A DNA stretch of 64,000 nucleotides from JACVRW01 sp034664125 (GTDB lineage: Bacteria > Actinomycetota > Thermoleophilia > Solirubrobacterales > Thermoleophilaceae). Of this stretch, positions 1 to 6,763 are shown piece after piece (position 1 is the first letter of the stretch; each line of letters starts with the position of its first letter). Position numbers and translations under genes: made by a program. The notes under the pieces are model-generated. The model had not been told where the DNA came from. It worked only from the letters and a program-made list of their open reading frames with translations, and searched no databases. The DNA lies in contig JAXDIG010000033.1 of NCBI GenBank assembly GCA_034664125.1, positions 4,324 to 68,323 of the forward strand, given 5' to 3'.

Positions 1-845
1 CCCTCCGGACCCAGCGGAAGGCCGAGCTCGCGCACCACCGGCGCGGGCTTCACGCCCGCGGTCCAGCAGAGCAGCCGGGTCGGGATCCGCTCTCCCGTGG
101 AGAGCGTGACCGCGTTCGCCTCGGCGGACTGGAGCAGGGTGCTCGTGCGGATCTCCATCCCGCGCCCGCGCAGCTCCCGGATGGCGAAATCGGCCAGGCT
201 GGCCGGGATCTCGGGCATGACGCGGTCGCGTGCCTCCACCAGCACGAAGCGGGTCCCGACGATGCGGCAGCGCGGGTAGCGGTCGATCACGTCGGCCACG
301 TAGTCCTGCAGCTCGGCGATTCCCTCCAGGCCGGCGTAGCCGGCGCCGACGAACACGAAGCTGAGGTACTCGCGGCGCGCGTCGTCGTCGGGCAGCGACT
401 CGGCGATCTCCAGGTTCAGCAGCGCCCGGTTGCGCAACGCGATGGCGTCCGCGAGCGTCTTGAAGCCGAGGCCGTGCTCCGCCAGGCCGGGAATCGGCAG
501 CACGCGCGACACCGACCCGGGCGTGACGATCAGCTGGTCGTAGCGCTGCGTCTCGTGGCGGCCGTCCACGGTGTCGACGTAGACCTCGTCGCGGTCGGGG
601 TCGGCCCCCGTCACGCGGCCCAGCTGGAGGTCGGCCCACTCGAGCTCCTCGCGCAGCGGCACCACCACGTGGCGCGGTTCGAGGGAGCCCGCCGCCGCTC
701 CCGGCAGCAGCGGCGTGTAGAGCAGGAAGTTCACGTCGCTGACGAGCAAGATGCGGGCGCTGTGGCGGGGCAGGCGGCGCTCGAGCCGGCGCGCCGCGTA
801 GAGCCCGCCGAACCCGCCGCCGGCGATCACGACGTCGTATGCCAC
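1..845 (-). CDS. Type II NADH dehydrogenase (NDH-2), 3' part cut by window edge
   Basis: FAD-dependent pyridine nucleotide-disulfide oxidoreductase of the membrane-associated NDH-2 type, which passes electrons from NADH to quinone without pumping protons. The minus-strand translation begins VAYDVVIAGGGFGGLYAARR, a GxGxxG dinucleotide-binding fold at the extreme N-terminus. The second nucleotide-binding motif, VFVGAGYAGLEG, lies near residue 160, followed by a late CWTAGVKPAP segment typical of NDH-2. The GTG start at 845 is chosen because the Rossmann fold begins immediately after it. The gene runs off the left edge, so the C-terminal membrane-binding part is not visible. It lies 11 bp downstream of the 218-aa membrane protein on the same strand and is probably in its operon. 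Confidence 0.85.
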   Translation of the reverse strand, partial: MAYDVVIAGGGFGGLYAARRLERRLPRHSARILLVSDVNFLLYTPLLPGAAAGSLEPRHVVVPLREELEWADLQLGRVTGADPDRDEVYVDTVDGRHETQRYDQLIVTPGSVSRVLPIPGLAEHGLGFKTLADAIALRNRALLNLEIAESLPDDDARREYLSFVFVGAGYAGLEGIAELQDYVADVIDRYPRCRIVGTRFVLVEARDRVMPEIPASLADFAIRELRGRGMEIRTSTLLQSAEANAVTLSTGERIPTRLLCWTAGVKPAPVVRELGLPLGPE

Positions 846-856
846 AGCCGCCGAGG

Positions 857-1513
857 CTACCGCGACGGCGTATGGCGGCGCCGCGCCGCCCTGCAAGCCT
901 CGTCGAGGGCGGGCCGCAGGAGTCGCGGCAGGCGGCGCCGCACCCGCCAGGGGGCGCCGGCGAACGCGTGGTTGGCCACGGTCGCGAAGCCCTCCTCGTC
1001 GACGCGCAGCGCGAGCAGCAGGTGCGCGACGCGGTCGGAGGGCGGCAGCTCCGGCTCGGTGGCCCGCACGCAGAAGCAGTGGACGCTCCGGCCGCCCGGA
1101 GTCACCACGAGCGCGCCGGCCTCCCCGACCAGCCACACGCCGAGCTCGCCGCGCTCGAGCGCCAGGCCCGTGGCCCGCTGCAGGTCGCGCTCCTCGTGGC
1201 CGAGCAGGTCGCCCAGCAGCCCCTGCGCCAGGGGCTCGGCCAGCTCGTTGCGCGGGCCCTTCGGGCGAGCCACGGTGGCTCCCCGAGCCGCGTACAGCTC
1301 GGGGATGATCCAGGCGTGCGCGGCGGCCACCACGGCGACCGGAGCCGTGACCGGATCGAGCCACAGCATCCCCGCCGCGGCGGCGACGAACGGGGCCGTG
1401 TAGAGCAGGGTCCAGGCGTGCCAGATCCGCTCCCAGCGCCGCAGCCAGCGCGCGTCGGTGCGGGCGCGCCACGGCACCGAGGCCAGCTCGGGGAGCGCCT
1501 GGCCGGCGGTCAT
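857..1513 (-). CDS. Conserved-type membrane protein of unknown function (218 aa)
   Basis: I do not recognise a named family. The protein has a charged N-terminal arm, two adjacent hydrophobic segments around residues 37-70 (WTLLYTAPFVAAAAGMLWL and a second following it), then a soluble C-terminal domain of about 140 residues. That domain holds a beta-rich stretch (GVWLVGEAGALVVTPGGRSV) and ends in an Arg-rich tail. The layout suggests a membrane-anchored cytoplasmic domain. It sits 6 bp downstream of the small 74-aa gene and 11 bp upstream of the NDH-2 gene, so the three probably form one transcript. Codon use is strongly GC3-biased like its neighbours, which supports a real gene. A respiratory link is only a guess from position. 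Confidence 0.6.
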   Translation of the reverse strand: MTAGQALPELASVPWRARTDARWLRRWERIWHAWTLLYTAPFVAAAAGMLWLDPVTAPVAVVAAAHAWIIPELYAARGATVARPKGPRNELAEPLAQGLLGDLLGHEERDLQRATGLALERGELGVWLVGEAGALVVTPGGRSVHCFCVRATEPELPPSDRVAHLLLALRVDEEGFATVANHAFAGAPWRVRRRLPRLLRPALDEACRAARRRHTPSR

Positions 1514-1519
1514 CGGCCG

Positions 1520-1744
1520 CTAGCCGCCCGCGATCGGGCGGCGCATGATCACCAGCTCGGCCTCGCGCGGCAGCCGGCGCACGTGCGTCGCCTTGCCCGG
1601 ACCGTCGGGGACCGTGCCGATGTAGCCGAGCTCCTGCTGCGAGCGAAACTCGTCCACGGCCTGCGTGAAGGCGTGGTCGTCGGCCGTGGTCCACTCCGCC
1701 AGGGTCGTGTGCCCAGTGCCGTCCATCCGGATCAGTCGCGCCAT
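1520..1744 (-). CDS. Small protein of unknown function (74 aa)
   Basis: The frame is open further upstream, but the ATG at 1744 is preceded by a near-perfect Shine-Dalgarno (AAGGAGG, about 6 nt before it) and gives MARLIRMDGTGHTTLAEW. The sequence reads as a small alpha/beta domain (TTLAEWTTADDHAFTQAVDEF, then ELVIMRRP at the end). It resembles short actinobacterial proteins that carry a flexible loop and a MRRPIAGG C-terminus, but I cannot name a family. It is the first gene of the minus-strand group leading into the NDH-2 gene and is divergent from the small basic gene at 1816. The 71-bp gap between them should hold both promoters. Confidence 0.6.
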   Translation of the reverse strand: MARLIRMDGTGHTTLAEWTTADDHAFTQAVDEFRSQQELGYIGTVPDGPGKATHVRRLPREAELVIMRRPIAGG

Positions 1745-1815
1745 GCGGGCCTCCTTGGAGAGTGCGAAGAGCTTCGAGCGAGGATACGCCCCGGCCATTC
1801 GGGTAGTCGAGGGTC

Positions 1816-2013
1816 ATGGCGAAGAACACCAAACAGCAAACCGGGGTCGCCGGGCTGGTCGACCAGGTCACGCGCGTGCTCGACCGTGGCGGCCGGCGAG
1901 GGCCGCGCGGCGGGGGCGGAGCGACGGGCAAGGCGGCGAGCTTCGTGGCCGGCTTCCTGCACGGCGGCGACGATCGCAAGAAGGGTCGCGGAGGGCGGCG
2001 GCGGGGGCGCTAG
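1816..2013 (+). CDS. Small basic Gly/Arg-rich protein (65 aa), unknown function
   Basis: Starts MAKNTKQQTGVAGLVDQV at an ATG with a weak GAGG about 6 nt upstream. The middle is a glycine/arginine-rich linker (RGGRRGPRGGGGATGKAAS) flanked by a short predicted helix on each side (VAGLVDQVTRVL and AASFVAGFLHG). The end is highly basic (KKGRGGRRRGR). The charge pattern suggests nucleic-acid binding or a ribosome- or nucleoid-associated role, which is inference only. It is convergent with gatB, whose stop codon is 38 bp away, and divergent from the 74-aa gene. Low complexity and shortness leave doubt. Confidence 0.45.
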   Translation: MAKNTKQQTGVAGLVDQVTRVLDRGGRRGPRGGGGATGKAASFVAGFLHGGDDRKKGRGGRRRGR

Positions 2014-2050
2014 CGGCGGCTCGGGCGCCGGCCGTTCGGCGGCGCTGCCG

Positions 2051-3484
2051 CTACGCCTCGAGCTTCGCGCGGATCAGGCGCTGGACCTCGCCACCGTCGG
2101 CGCGGCCCTTCGTCTCGCGCATCACGGCGCCCACCAGCGCGCCGATCGCCTGGTCCTTCCCGGCCCGGATCTTCTCGACGGCGTCGGGGTTGTCGGCGAT
2201 CGCCCGCTCGACGATGTCGCCCAGCTCGTCCTCCCCGGCCCGCCCGAGTCCGTGCGACTCGACCACCTCAGCGGGGTCGCCGCCCTCGGCGATCAGCACC
2301 GCGAGCACCTCGTGGGCGGCGGAGGCCGACACGTCCTTGTCCTCGACCATCGCCACCAGAGCCGCGAAGTCGGCCGGCTCGAGCTTCGTCGCGGCGGGGT
2401 CGCCGTCGCCGATCGCGGCTGTCAACTCGTTGATCGTCCAGTTGGCCAGCCGGCGCGCGTTGGCGCCGTCGGCGGCCAGCGCCGCCTCGTAGAAGTCGCC
2501 CAGCTCGGAGCGGAACGCGAGCAGCTTCGCCGTTTCGGCGGGCAGCTCCAGGTCGCGCTCCAGCCGCTCGGCGCGCGCCGCCGGCAGCTCCGGCAGCGCC
2601 GCCCGTGCTCGGGCCAGCATCTCCTCGGTCGGCGCCATCGGCACCAGGTCGGGCTCCGGGAAGTAGCGGTAGTCGTGCGCCTCCTCCTTCGAGCGCAGCG
2701 AGGTGAGCGAGCCGGTGTCGGGGTCGAAGTGCAGCGTCTCCTGCTCGATCGTCCCGCCCTCGGCGAGCACTCGCTCCTGGCGGGCGATCTCGGCCTCGAT
2801 CCCGCGCTCGAGGAACCGGAACGAGTTCATGTTCTTGAGCTCCGTCTTGGTGCCGAAGGTGGCCTGGCCGGCGGGACGGATCGACACGTTCGCGTCCACC
2901 CGCAGCGAGCCCTCCTCCATGTTCACGTCCGACACGCCCATGCGCCGCAGGGTGGCCTGGAGCAGACGCCCGAACTCCGCCGCTTGGGCGGCCGAGCGCA
3001 GGTCCGGCTCGGTGACGATCTCCACGAGCGGCGTGCCACAGCGGTTGAAGTCGACCACGCTCGACTCGGCGCCATGGATGCGCCCCGAGCTGCCGGCGTG
3101 AACGAGCTTGGCGGCGTCCTCCTCCAGGTGCACCCGGTGGATGCGCACCTCACCCAGGCGCCCGCCGCTGCACAGCGGGATGTCGTACTGGCTGATCTGG
3201 TACGCCTTCGGGCTGTCCGGATAGAAGTAGTTCTTGCGGTGGAAGATCGAGCGCGGCGCGATCTCGCAGTCGAGCGCCATGCCGATCATCAGCCCGTAGT
3301 GCACCGCCTCCGCGTTCGTCACCGGCAGCACGCCCGGATGGGCGAGGCAGACCGGGCAGGTGCGTGTGTTGGGCTCCTCGCCGAACGACAGCTCGCAACC
3401 GCAGAACATCTTCGTGCGGGTGGCGAGCTGGACATGGATCTCGATCCCGATGACGGGCTCGTACTGGCGAGCGGTCTCGGTCAC
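2051..3484 (-). CDS. gatB: Asp-tRNA(Asn)/Glu-tRNA(Gln) amidotransferase subunit B
   Basis: GatB is the kinase and tRNA-binding subunit of the GatCAB complex, which turns mischarged Glu-tRNA(Gln) and Asp-tRNA(Asn) into Gln- and Asn-tRNA. The 477-aa product begins VTETARQYEPVIGIEIHVQL and carries the GatB signatures CPVCLAHPGVLPV, FYPDSPKAYQISQYDIPL and a C-terminal YqeY/tail domain ending in MRETKGRADGGEVQRLI. Length is normal for the family. The GTG start at 3484 overlaps the gatA stop by 4 bp (GTGA), the same coupling seen between gatC and gatA. No glnS or asnS is visible in the window, so the indirect route may be the cell's main one, but absence here proves nothing. Confidence 0.96.
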   Translation of the reverse strand: MTETARQYEPVIGIEIHVQLATRTKMFCGCELSFGEEPNTRTCPVCLAHPGVLPVTNAEAVHYGLMIGMALDCEIAPRSIFHRKNYFYPDSPKAYQISQYDIPLCSGGRLGEVRIHRVHLEEDAAKLVHAGSSGRIHGAESSVVDFNRCGTPLVEIVTEPDLRSAAQAAEFGRLLQATLRRMGVSDVNMEEGSLRVDANVSIRPAGQATFGTKTELKNMNSFRFLERGIEAEIARQERVLAEGGTIEQETLHFDPDTGSLTSLRSKEEAHDYRYFPEPDLVPMAPTEEMLARARAALPELPAARAERLERDLELPAETAKLLAFRSELGDFYEAALAADGANARRLANWTINELTAAIGDGDPAATKLEPADFAALVAMVEDKDVSASAAHEVLAVLIAEGGDPAEVVESHGLGRAGEDELGDIVERAIADNPDAVEKIRAGKDQAIGALVGAVMRETKGRADGGEVQRLIRAKLEA

Positions 3485-4878
3485 GAGACGGGCACTCCCT
3501 CGAAGCCGATCGCCCGCTCGAGCGCGTAGGCGGCGTCGAGGATGCGGCTCTCCGAGAACGCCGGCCCGGCGATCTGGAAGCCCACGGGCAGGCCGTCCGA
3601 CAGCCCGCACGGGATCGACACGGCCGGGATGCCCGCCAGCGGCATCGGCACCGTGAAGTAGTCGGACAGGTACATCGCGAGCGGGTCGGCGGTGCGCTCT
3701 CCGAGCTCGAAGGCGACCGTCGGGGAGGTGGGCGTGACCACGAAGTCGACCTGCTCGAAGGCGGCCTCGAAGTCGCGGGCGATCTTCGTGCGCACCTTCT
3801 GCGCCGTGCCGTAGTAGGCCTCGTAGTAGCCGGAGGACAGCGCGTAGGTGCCGATCATGATGCGGCGCTTGACCTCCTCGCCGAAGCCCTCGGCGCGGGT
3901 GTTCTCGTACATGCTGAGCAGGTCGTCGTAGTGCGGCGTGCGGTACCCGTAGCGCACGCCGTCGTAGCGGGCCAGGTTGGCGCTCGCCTCGGCCGGGGCG
4001 ATCACGTAGTAGGCCGAGATCCCGTGGCCCGCGCTGGGCAGGTCGATCTCCCGCACGCTGCCCCCGAGCTCCTCGATCCGGTCGAGCGTGCGGCGGCAGA
4101 CCTCGGCCACGCCCGGGTCGAGCCCCTCCTCGGCGAGGCCCCAGGCGCCGAAGCGCAGGCCGTCGAGGCGCTCCGCGGTCGGCAGCGTGACGCCCTCGGG
4201 CAGGCCGAGTGACGTGGAGTCGCACGGATCGCGGCCCTCCAGCGCGCGCAGCATCAGGGCGGCGTCGGTCACGTCGCGCGTGAGCGGCCCGCACTGGTCG
4301 AGCGACGACGCGAAGGCGATCATCCCGTAGCGGCTGACCGCGCCGTAGGTGGGCTTGAGCCCGACGATCCCGCACAGCGACGCCGGCTGGCGGATCGACC
4401 CGCCGGTGTCGGTGCCGATCGCCCAGGGCGCCAGGCCCGCCGCCACGGCGGCGGCGCTGCCGCCGCTGGAGCCGCCCGGCACCCTGCCGCGGTCCCAGGG
4501 GTTCTGCACCGGGCCGAAGCCCGAGTTCTCGTTGGACGACCCCATGGCGAACTCGTCCTGGTTGGTCTTGCCGAGCACCGACGCGCCCGCCTCCTGGAGG
4601 TTGCGCACGCTGGTGGCGGTGTAGACGGGCAGGTAGCCCTCGAGGATGCGCGAGCCGGCCGAGCTGGGCACGCCCTCCACGCAGAACAGGTCCTTGACCG
4701 CCACCGGCGGGAGCGTGCCGGGGTCGGCCGGCGTTTCCTCGGCGACCCACAGGTAGGCGCCCAGGTCGTCTTCCGCGGCGCGGTCGCGCCAGAACTCGAA
4801 CACCTCCGCCCCCGAAACCTCGCCCGAGGCGATCAGCTCCGCCTGCCGCGCGGCGGTGAGGCCGAGCAGGTCCTTCAC
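3481..4878 (-). CDS. gatA: Asp-tRNA(Asn)/Glu-tRNA(Gln) amidotransferase subunit A
   Basis: GatA is the glutaminase subunit that releases ammonia for the transamidation carried out on GatB. The 465-aa protein is an amidase-signature enzyme. The catalytic Lys lies in PVAVKDLFC (near residue 65), and the Ser-cisSer pair lies in PGGSSGGSAAAVAAG (near residues 140-155). GTDTGGSIRQPAS follows as the family oxyanion region. The GTG start at 4878 is chosen because it overlaps the gatC stop as GTGA and gives the expected N-terminus (VKDLLGLTAARQAELI). Fully coupled with gatC upstream and gatB downstream. Confidence 0.96.
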   Translation of the reverse strand: MKDLLGLTAARQAELIASGEVSGAEVFEFWRDRAAEDDLGAYLWVAEETPADPGTLPPVAVKDLFCVEGVPSSAGSRILEGYLPVYTATSVRNLQEAGASVLGKTNQDEFAMGSSNENSGFGPVQNPWDRGRVPGGSSGGSAAAVAAGLAPWAIGTDTGGSIRQPASLCGIVGLKPTYGAVSRYGMIAFASSLDQCGPLTRDVTDAALMLRALEGRDPCDSTSLGLPEGVTLPTAERLDGLRFGAWGLAEEGLDPGVAEVCRRTLDRIEELGGSVREIDLPSAGHGISAYYVIAPAEASANLARYDGVRYGYRTPHYDDLLSMYENTRAEGFGEEVKRRIMIGTYALSSGYYEAYYGTAQKVRTKIARDFEAAFEQVDFVVTPTSPTVAFELGERTADPLAMYLSDYFTVPMPLAGIPAVSIPCGLSDGLPVGFQIAGPAFSESRILDAAYALERAIGFEGVPVS

Positions 4879-5162
4879 GAGGCGCCGGGGCTGGGCACCC
4901 GGAAGCCGCCGTCGGCCACGTCGGGTGCCCCCGCGAGCGCGCGCTCGCGCGGCAGGCTCGGACGCGGGACGTCCTCGCGCAGCACGTTGTCGAGCTCGAC
5001 CACGTGCGTGGTCGGCTCGATCCCGTCCAAGTCGAGCTCGTCCATCTTCTCGACGTGCTCGAGGATCTTGGAGAGCTCGCCCGGCATGCGCTCGAGCTCC
5101 TCGTCCGTCAGCCGCAGCCGGGACAGGCGAGCGACGTGAAGCACCTGGTCGCGGTCGATCAT
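4875..5162 (-). CDS. gatC: Asp-tRNA(Asn)/Glu-tRNA(Gln) amidotransferase subunit C
   Basis: Small structural subunit (95 aa) that wraps around and stabilises GatA. It begins MIDRDQVLHVARLSRLRLTD, matching the conserved GatC opening (V..hvA.LARL.L.e.E), and ends with the LREDVPRPSLPRE segment typical of the family. The ATG at 5162 overlaps the stop of the upstream membrane-protein gene (ATGA), and its own stop overlaps the gatA start. The gene order membrane protein-gatC-gatA-gatB is therefore one coupled unit. Confidence 0.94.
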   Translation of the reverse strand: MIDRDQVLHVARLSRLRLTDEELERMPGELSKILEHVEKMDELDLDGIEPTTHVVELDNVLREDVPRPSLPRERALAGAPDVADGGFRVPSPGAS

Positions 5163-5650
5163 CGCTCGCGATTGTAGGACGAGCCCGGGGCCGCAATCGG
5201 GTCGAGCTCGGCGGGCGGCGGCCCCGGCCGGCCCGTGAGGTCCGTCCACCGGCCGGGCGTGGAGAGGCGCTCGTCGCGCATCGCGAGCGCGGCGCCGGCC
5301 ACGATGCCCACGGCGCCCGCGAGGCCGAGCCAGAGTCCCCACTCGCGCCCGCTTGCCTCATCGGGGATGGCCACCACCCGGAACAGCACCAGCACTACGC
5401 CGACCAGCCCGCCGATCACCACGAGCGCCGAGAGCGCCGTTGGGACGGCGGGCACGCTGTGCCCCGCGGTGACGATGGCCAACAGCACGCCGCTCGCCGC
5501 TAGGAAGGCGAGCAGGACGTCGATGGCGGCAAGGGACTCCCAGCCGCTGAGGCCGTCCGGCCTGTACCACGGCACGAACAGCGATACGAGCAGCGCCACG
5601 CCGGACGCCGCCGCCATCCATTCGCCGGCGCGCAGCCTTCGCAGATCCAT
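5159..5650 (-). CDS. Small multi-pass membrane protein (163 aa), unknown function
   Basis: Four hydrophobic segments are visible: WMAAASGVALLVSLFVPWY (about 12-30), IDVLLAFLAASGVLLAIV, ALSALVVIGGLVGVVLVLF and WGLWLGLAGAVGIVAGAALA. A short cytoplasmic-type tail follows, rich in Pro and charged residues. The ATG at 5650 (MDLRRLRAGEW) gives a positive N-terminus before the first segment; an upstream in-frame ATG at 5674 would add only MRRYAARR. The last four bases (ATGA) overlap the gatC start. The function is unknown. The link to gatCAB is only through operon position, and I would not infer a role in tRNA charging. Confidence 0.7.
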   Translation of the reverse strand: MDLRRLRAGEWMAAASGVALLVSLFVPWYRPDGLSGWESLAAIDVLLAFLAASGVLLAIVTAGHSVPAVPTALSALVVIGGLVGVVLVLFRVVAIPDEASGREWGLWLGLAGAVGIVAGAALAMRDERLSTPGRWTDLTGRPGPPPAELDPIAAPGSSYNRER

Positions 5651-5754
5651 CCGGCGGGCAGCGTACCGCCGCACGGCGCCGGACGGTTCCGGCGCCGCCG
5701 CCCCCGGCTCTGAGGGAGGCGCCGGGAGCGGACGGGCCGGAGCGGCGGGGCCGC

Positions 5755-5881
5755 CGCGGGGGAAGCCGAAGCCCCGCCGGCTGGCTCGAACGGTTCTTGC
5801 CGGCGACCCGCTGGGACGCTACGTCCGAGCAGCACAGAGGTTCCCACCGCGATGTGCGCGTCGCAGTAGGGACTGCCCGCG
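5755..5881 (-). other. Candidate structured noncoding region upstream of the gatCAB operon
   Basis: The 258-bp gap between folD and the gatCAB-operon membrane gene shows no convincing gene but many paired elements. Read on the minus strand, CGCGGG (5876-5881) can close on CCCGCG (5755-5760). Inside lie a GGACG-TAG-CGTCC hairpin (5813-5825), a GCGA...TCGC arm, and a GCCGGC...GCCGGC pair. The piece contains ACTGCGACG and GTGGGAACC, which loosely recall bacterial 6S RNA. However, the order of these blocks does not match 6S and the length is short. It could be a leader RNA of the downstream operon, a small RNA, or chance pairing in GC-rich DNA. Confidence 0.25.
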
Positions 5882-5886
5882 TCCGG

Positions 5887-5906
5887 GGGTACGGCTAGCC
5901 GTACCC
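5887..5906. terminator. 20-bp perfect palindrome just downstream of folD
   Basis: The sequence GGGTACGGCTAGCCGTACCC is a perfect inverted repeat starting 2 bp beyond the folD stop codon. It could act as the folD transcript's 3' hairpin, though there is no T-tract after it on the minus strand. It could also be a dimeric protein-binding site for the region to its left. The symmetric centre (CTAG) leaves no real loop, which argues more for an operator or a weak terminator than a classic one. Confidence 0.45.
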
Positions 5907-5908
5907 GC

Positions 5909-6748
5909 TCAGCTCTGCAGGCGTGCCGCGCGCAGCGTGTTGACCAGCAGCATCGCGCGTGTCATCGGCCCCACGCCGCCGGGCACCGGCGTGATCGCCC
6001 GGGCCCGCTCCTTGGCGGACTCGAAGTCCACGTCGCCGACCAGGCCGGCGTCGGTGCGGTTGGTGCCGACGTCGATCACGACGGCGCCCTCGCGCACCAT
6101 GTCACCGGTCACCAGCCCCGGCGATCCGACCGCGGCGATCAGCACGTCCGCCTCCCGGCACACGGCGGGCAGGTCGCGCGTGCGCGAGTGGCAGTGCGTG
6201 ACGGTGGCGTTCGCCGCCAGGAGCAGCTGCGCGAGCGGCTTGCCGACCAGGATCGAGCGCCCGATCACCACCGCCCGGGCGCCCTCGAGCTCCGCCCCCG
6301 CCTCCTTCAGCAGCTCCATCACCCCGGCCGGCGTGCAGGCCACCATCGCCTCCTCGCGGTCCTGCATCAACAGGCCCGCGTTGACGGCGGTCAGACCGTC
6401 CACGTCCTTGACCGGGTCGATCAGTGCGATGAAGTCGTCCTGGTCCAGGTGCCCCGGGAGCGGCAGCTGCAGCAGGATGCCGTGCACCCGCTCGTCCTCG
6501 TTGAGGTGACCAAGCAGCCGCGCCAGCGCGCCCGGCGCCACGTCCGCGTCCACCTCGTGGTGGAACGACTCGATCCCGACCTCGGCGCAGTCCTCGCGCT
6601 TCATGCGCACGTAGATGGCCGAGGCGGGGTCGTCGCCCACCAGCACGGTGGCAAGGCCGGGCTTGACCGGCAGCTCGGCCACCTGGCGCGCGACCTCCTC
6701 CTTTACACGGGCCGCGACGGCCTTGCCATCGATGATCTCGGCGCTCAC
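5909..6748 (-). CDS. folD: Bifunctional methylenetetrahydrofolate dehydrogenase/cyclohydrolase
   Basis: FolD interconverts 5,10-methylene-, 5,10-methenyl- and 10-formyl-tetrahydrofolate in cytosolic one-carbon metabolism. The 279-aa length is typical. It begins MSAEIIDGKAVAARVKEEVA. The active-site region YVRMKREDCAEVGIE (around 47-61) carries the catalytic Tyr and Lys, followed by GILLQLPLPGHLD and DVDGLTAVN. The NADP-binding signature is ARAVVIGRSILVGKPLAQLL, and the C-terminal signature is VTPVPGGVGPMTRAMLL (here ITPVPGGVGPMTR). It lies 15 bp downstream of pcrA on the same strand, so readthrough from pcrA is likely. Confidence 0.96.
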   Translation of the reverse strand: MSAEIIDGKAVAARVKEEVARQVAELPVKPGLATVLVGDDPASAIYVRMKREDCAEVGIESFHHEVDADVAPGALARLLGHLNEDERVHGILLQLPLPGHLDQDDFIALIDPVKDVDGLTAVNAGLLMQDREEAMVACTPAGVMELLKEAGAELEGARAVVIGRSILVGKPLAQLLLAANATVTHCHSRTRDLPAVCREADVLIAAVGSPGLVTGDMVREGAVVIDVGTNRTDAGLVGDVDFESAKERARAITPVPGGVGPMTRAMLLVNTLRAARLQS

Positions 6749-6763
6749 GGCGGCGCAGCCTAC

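Noticed and set aside
839..3529. An 896-codon plus-strand frame across the 218-aa gene and gatB
   Set aside because: Repetitive RRG/HDH-type composition and full overlap with well-supported genes on the other strand.
5755..5881. 6S RNA gene
   Set aside because: Only short blocks resemble 6S and they are in the wrong order, with no central bubble and too short a length; kept only as a generic structured region.
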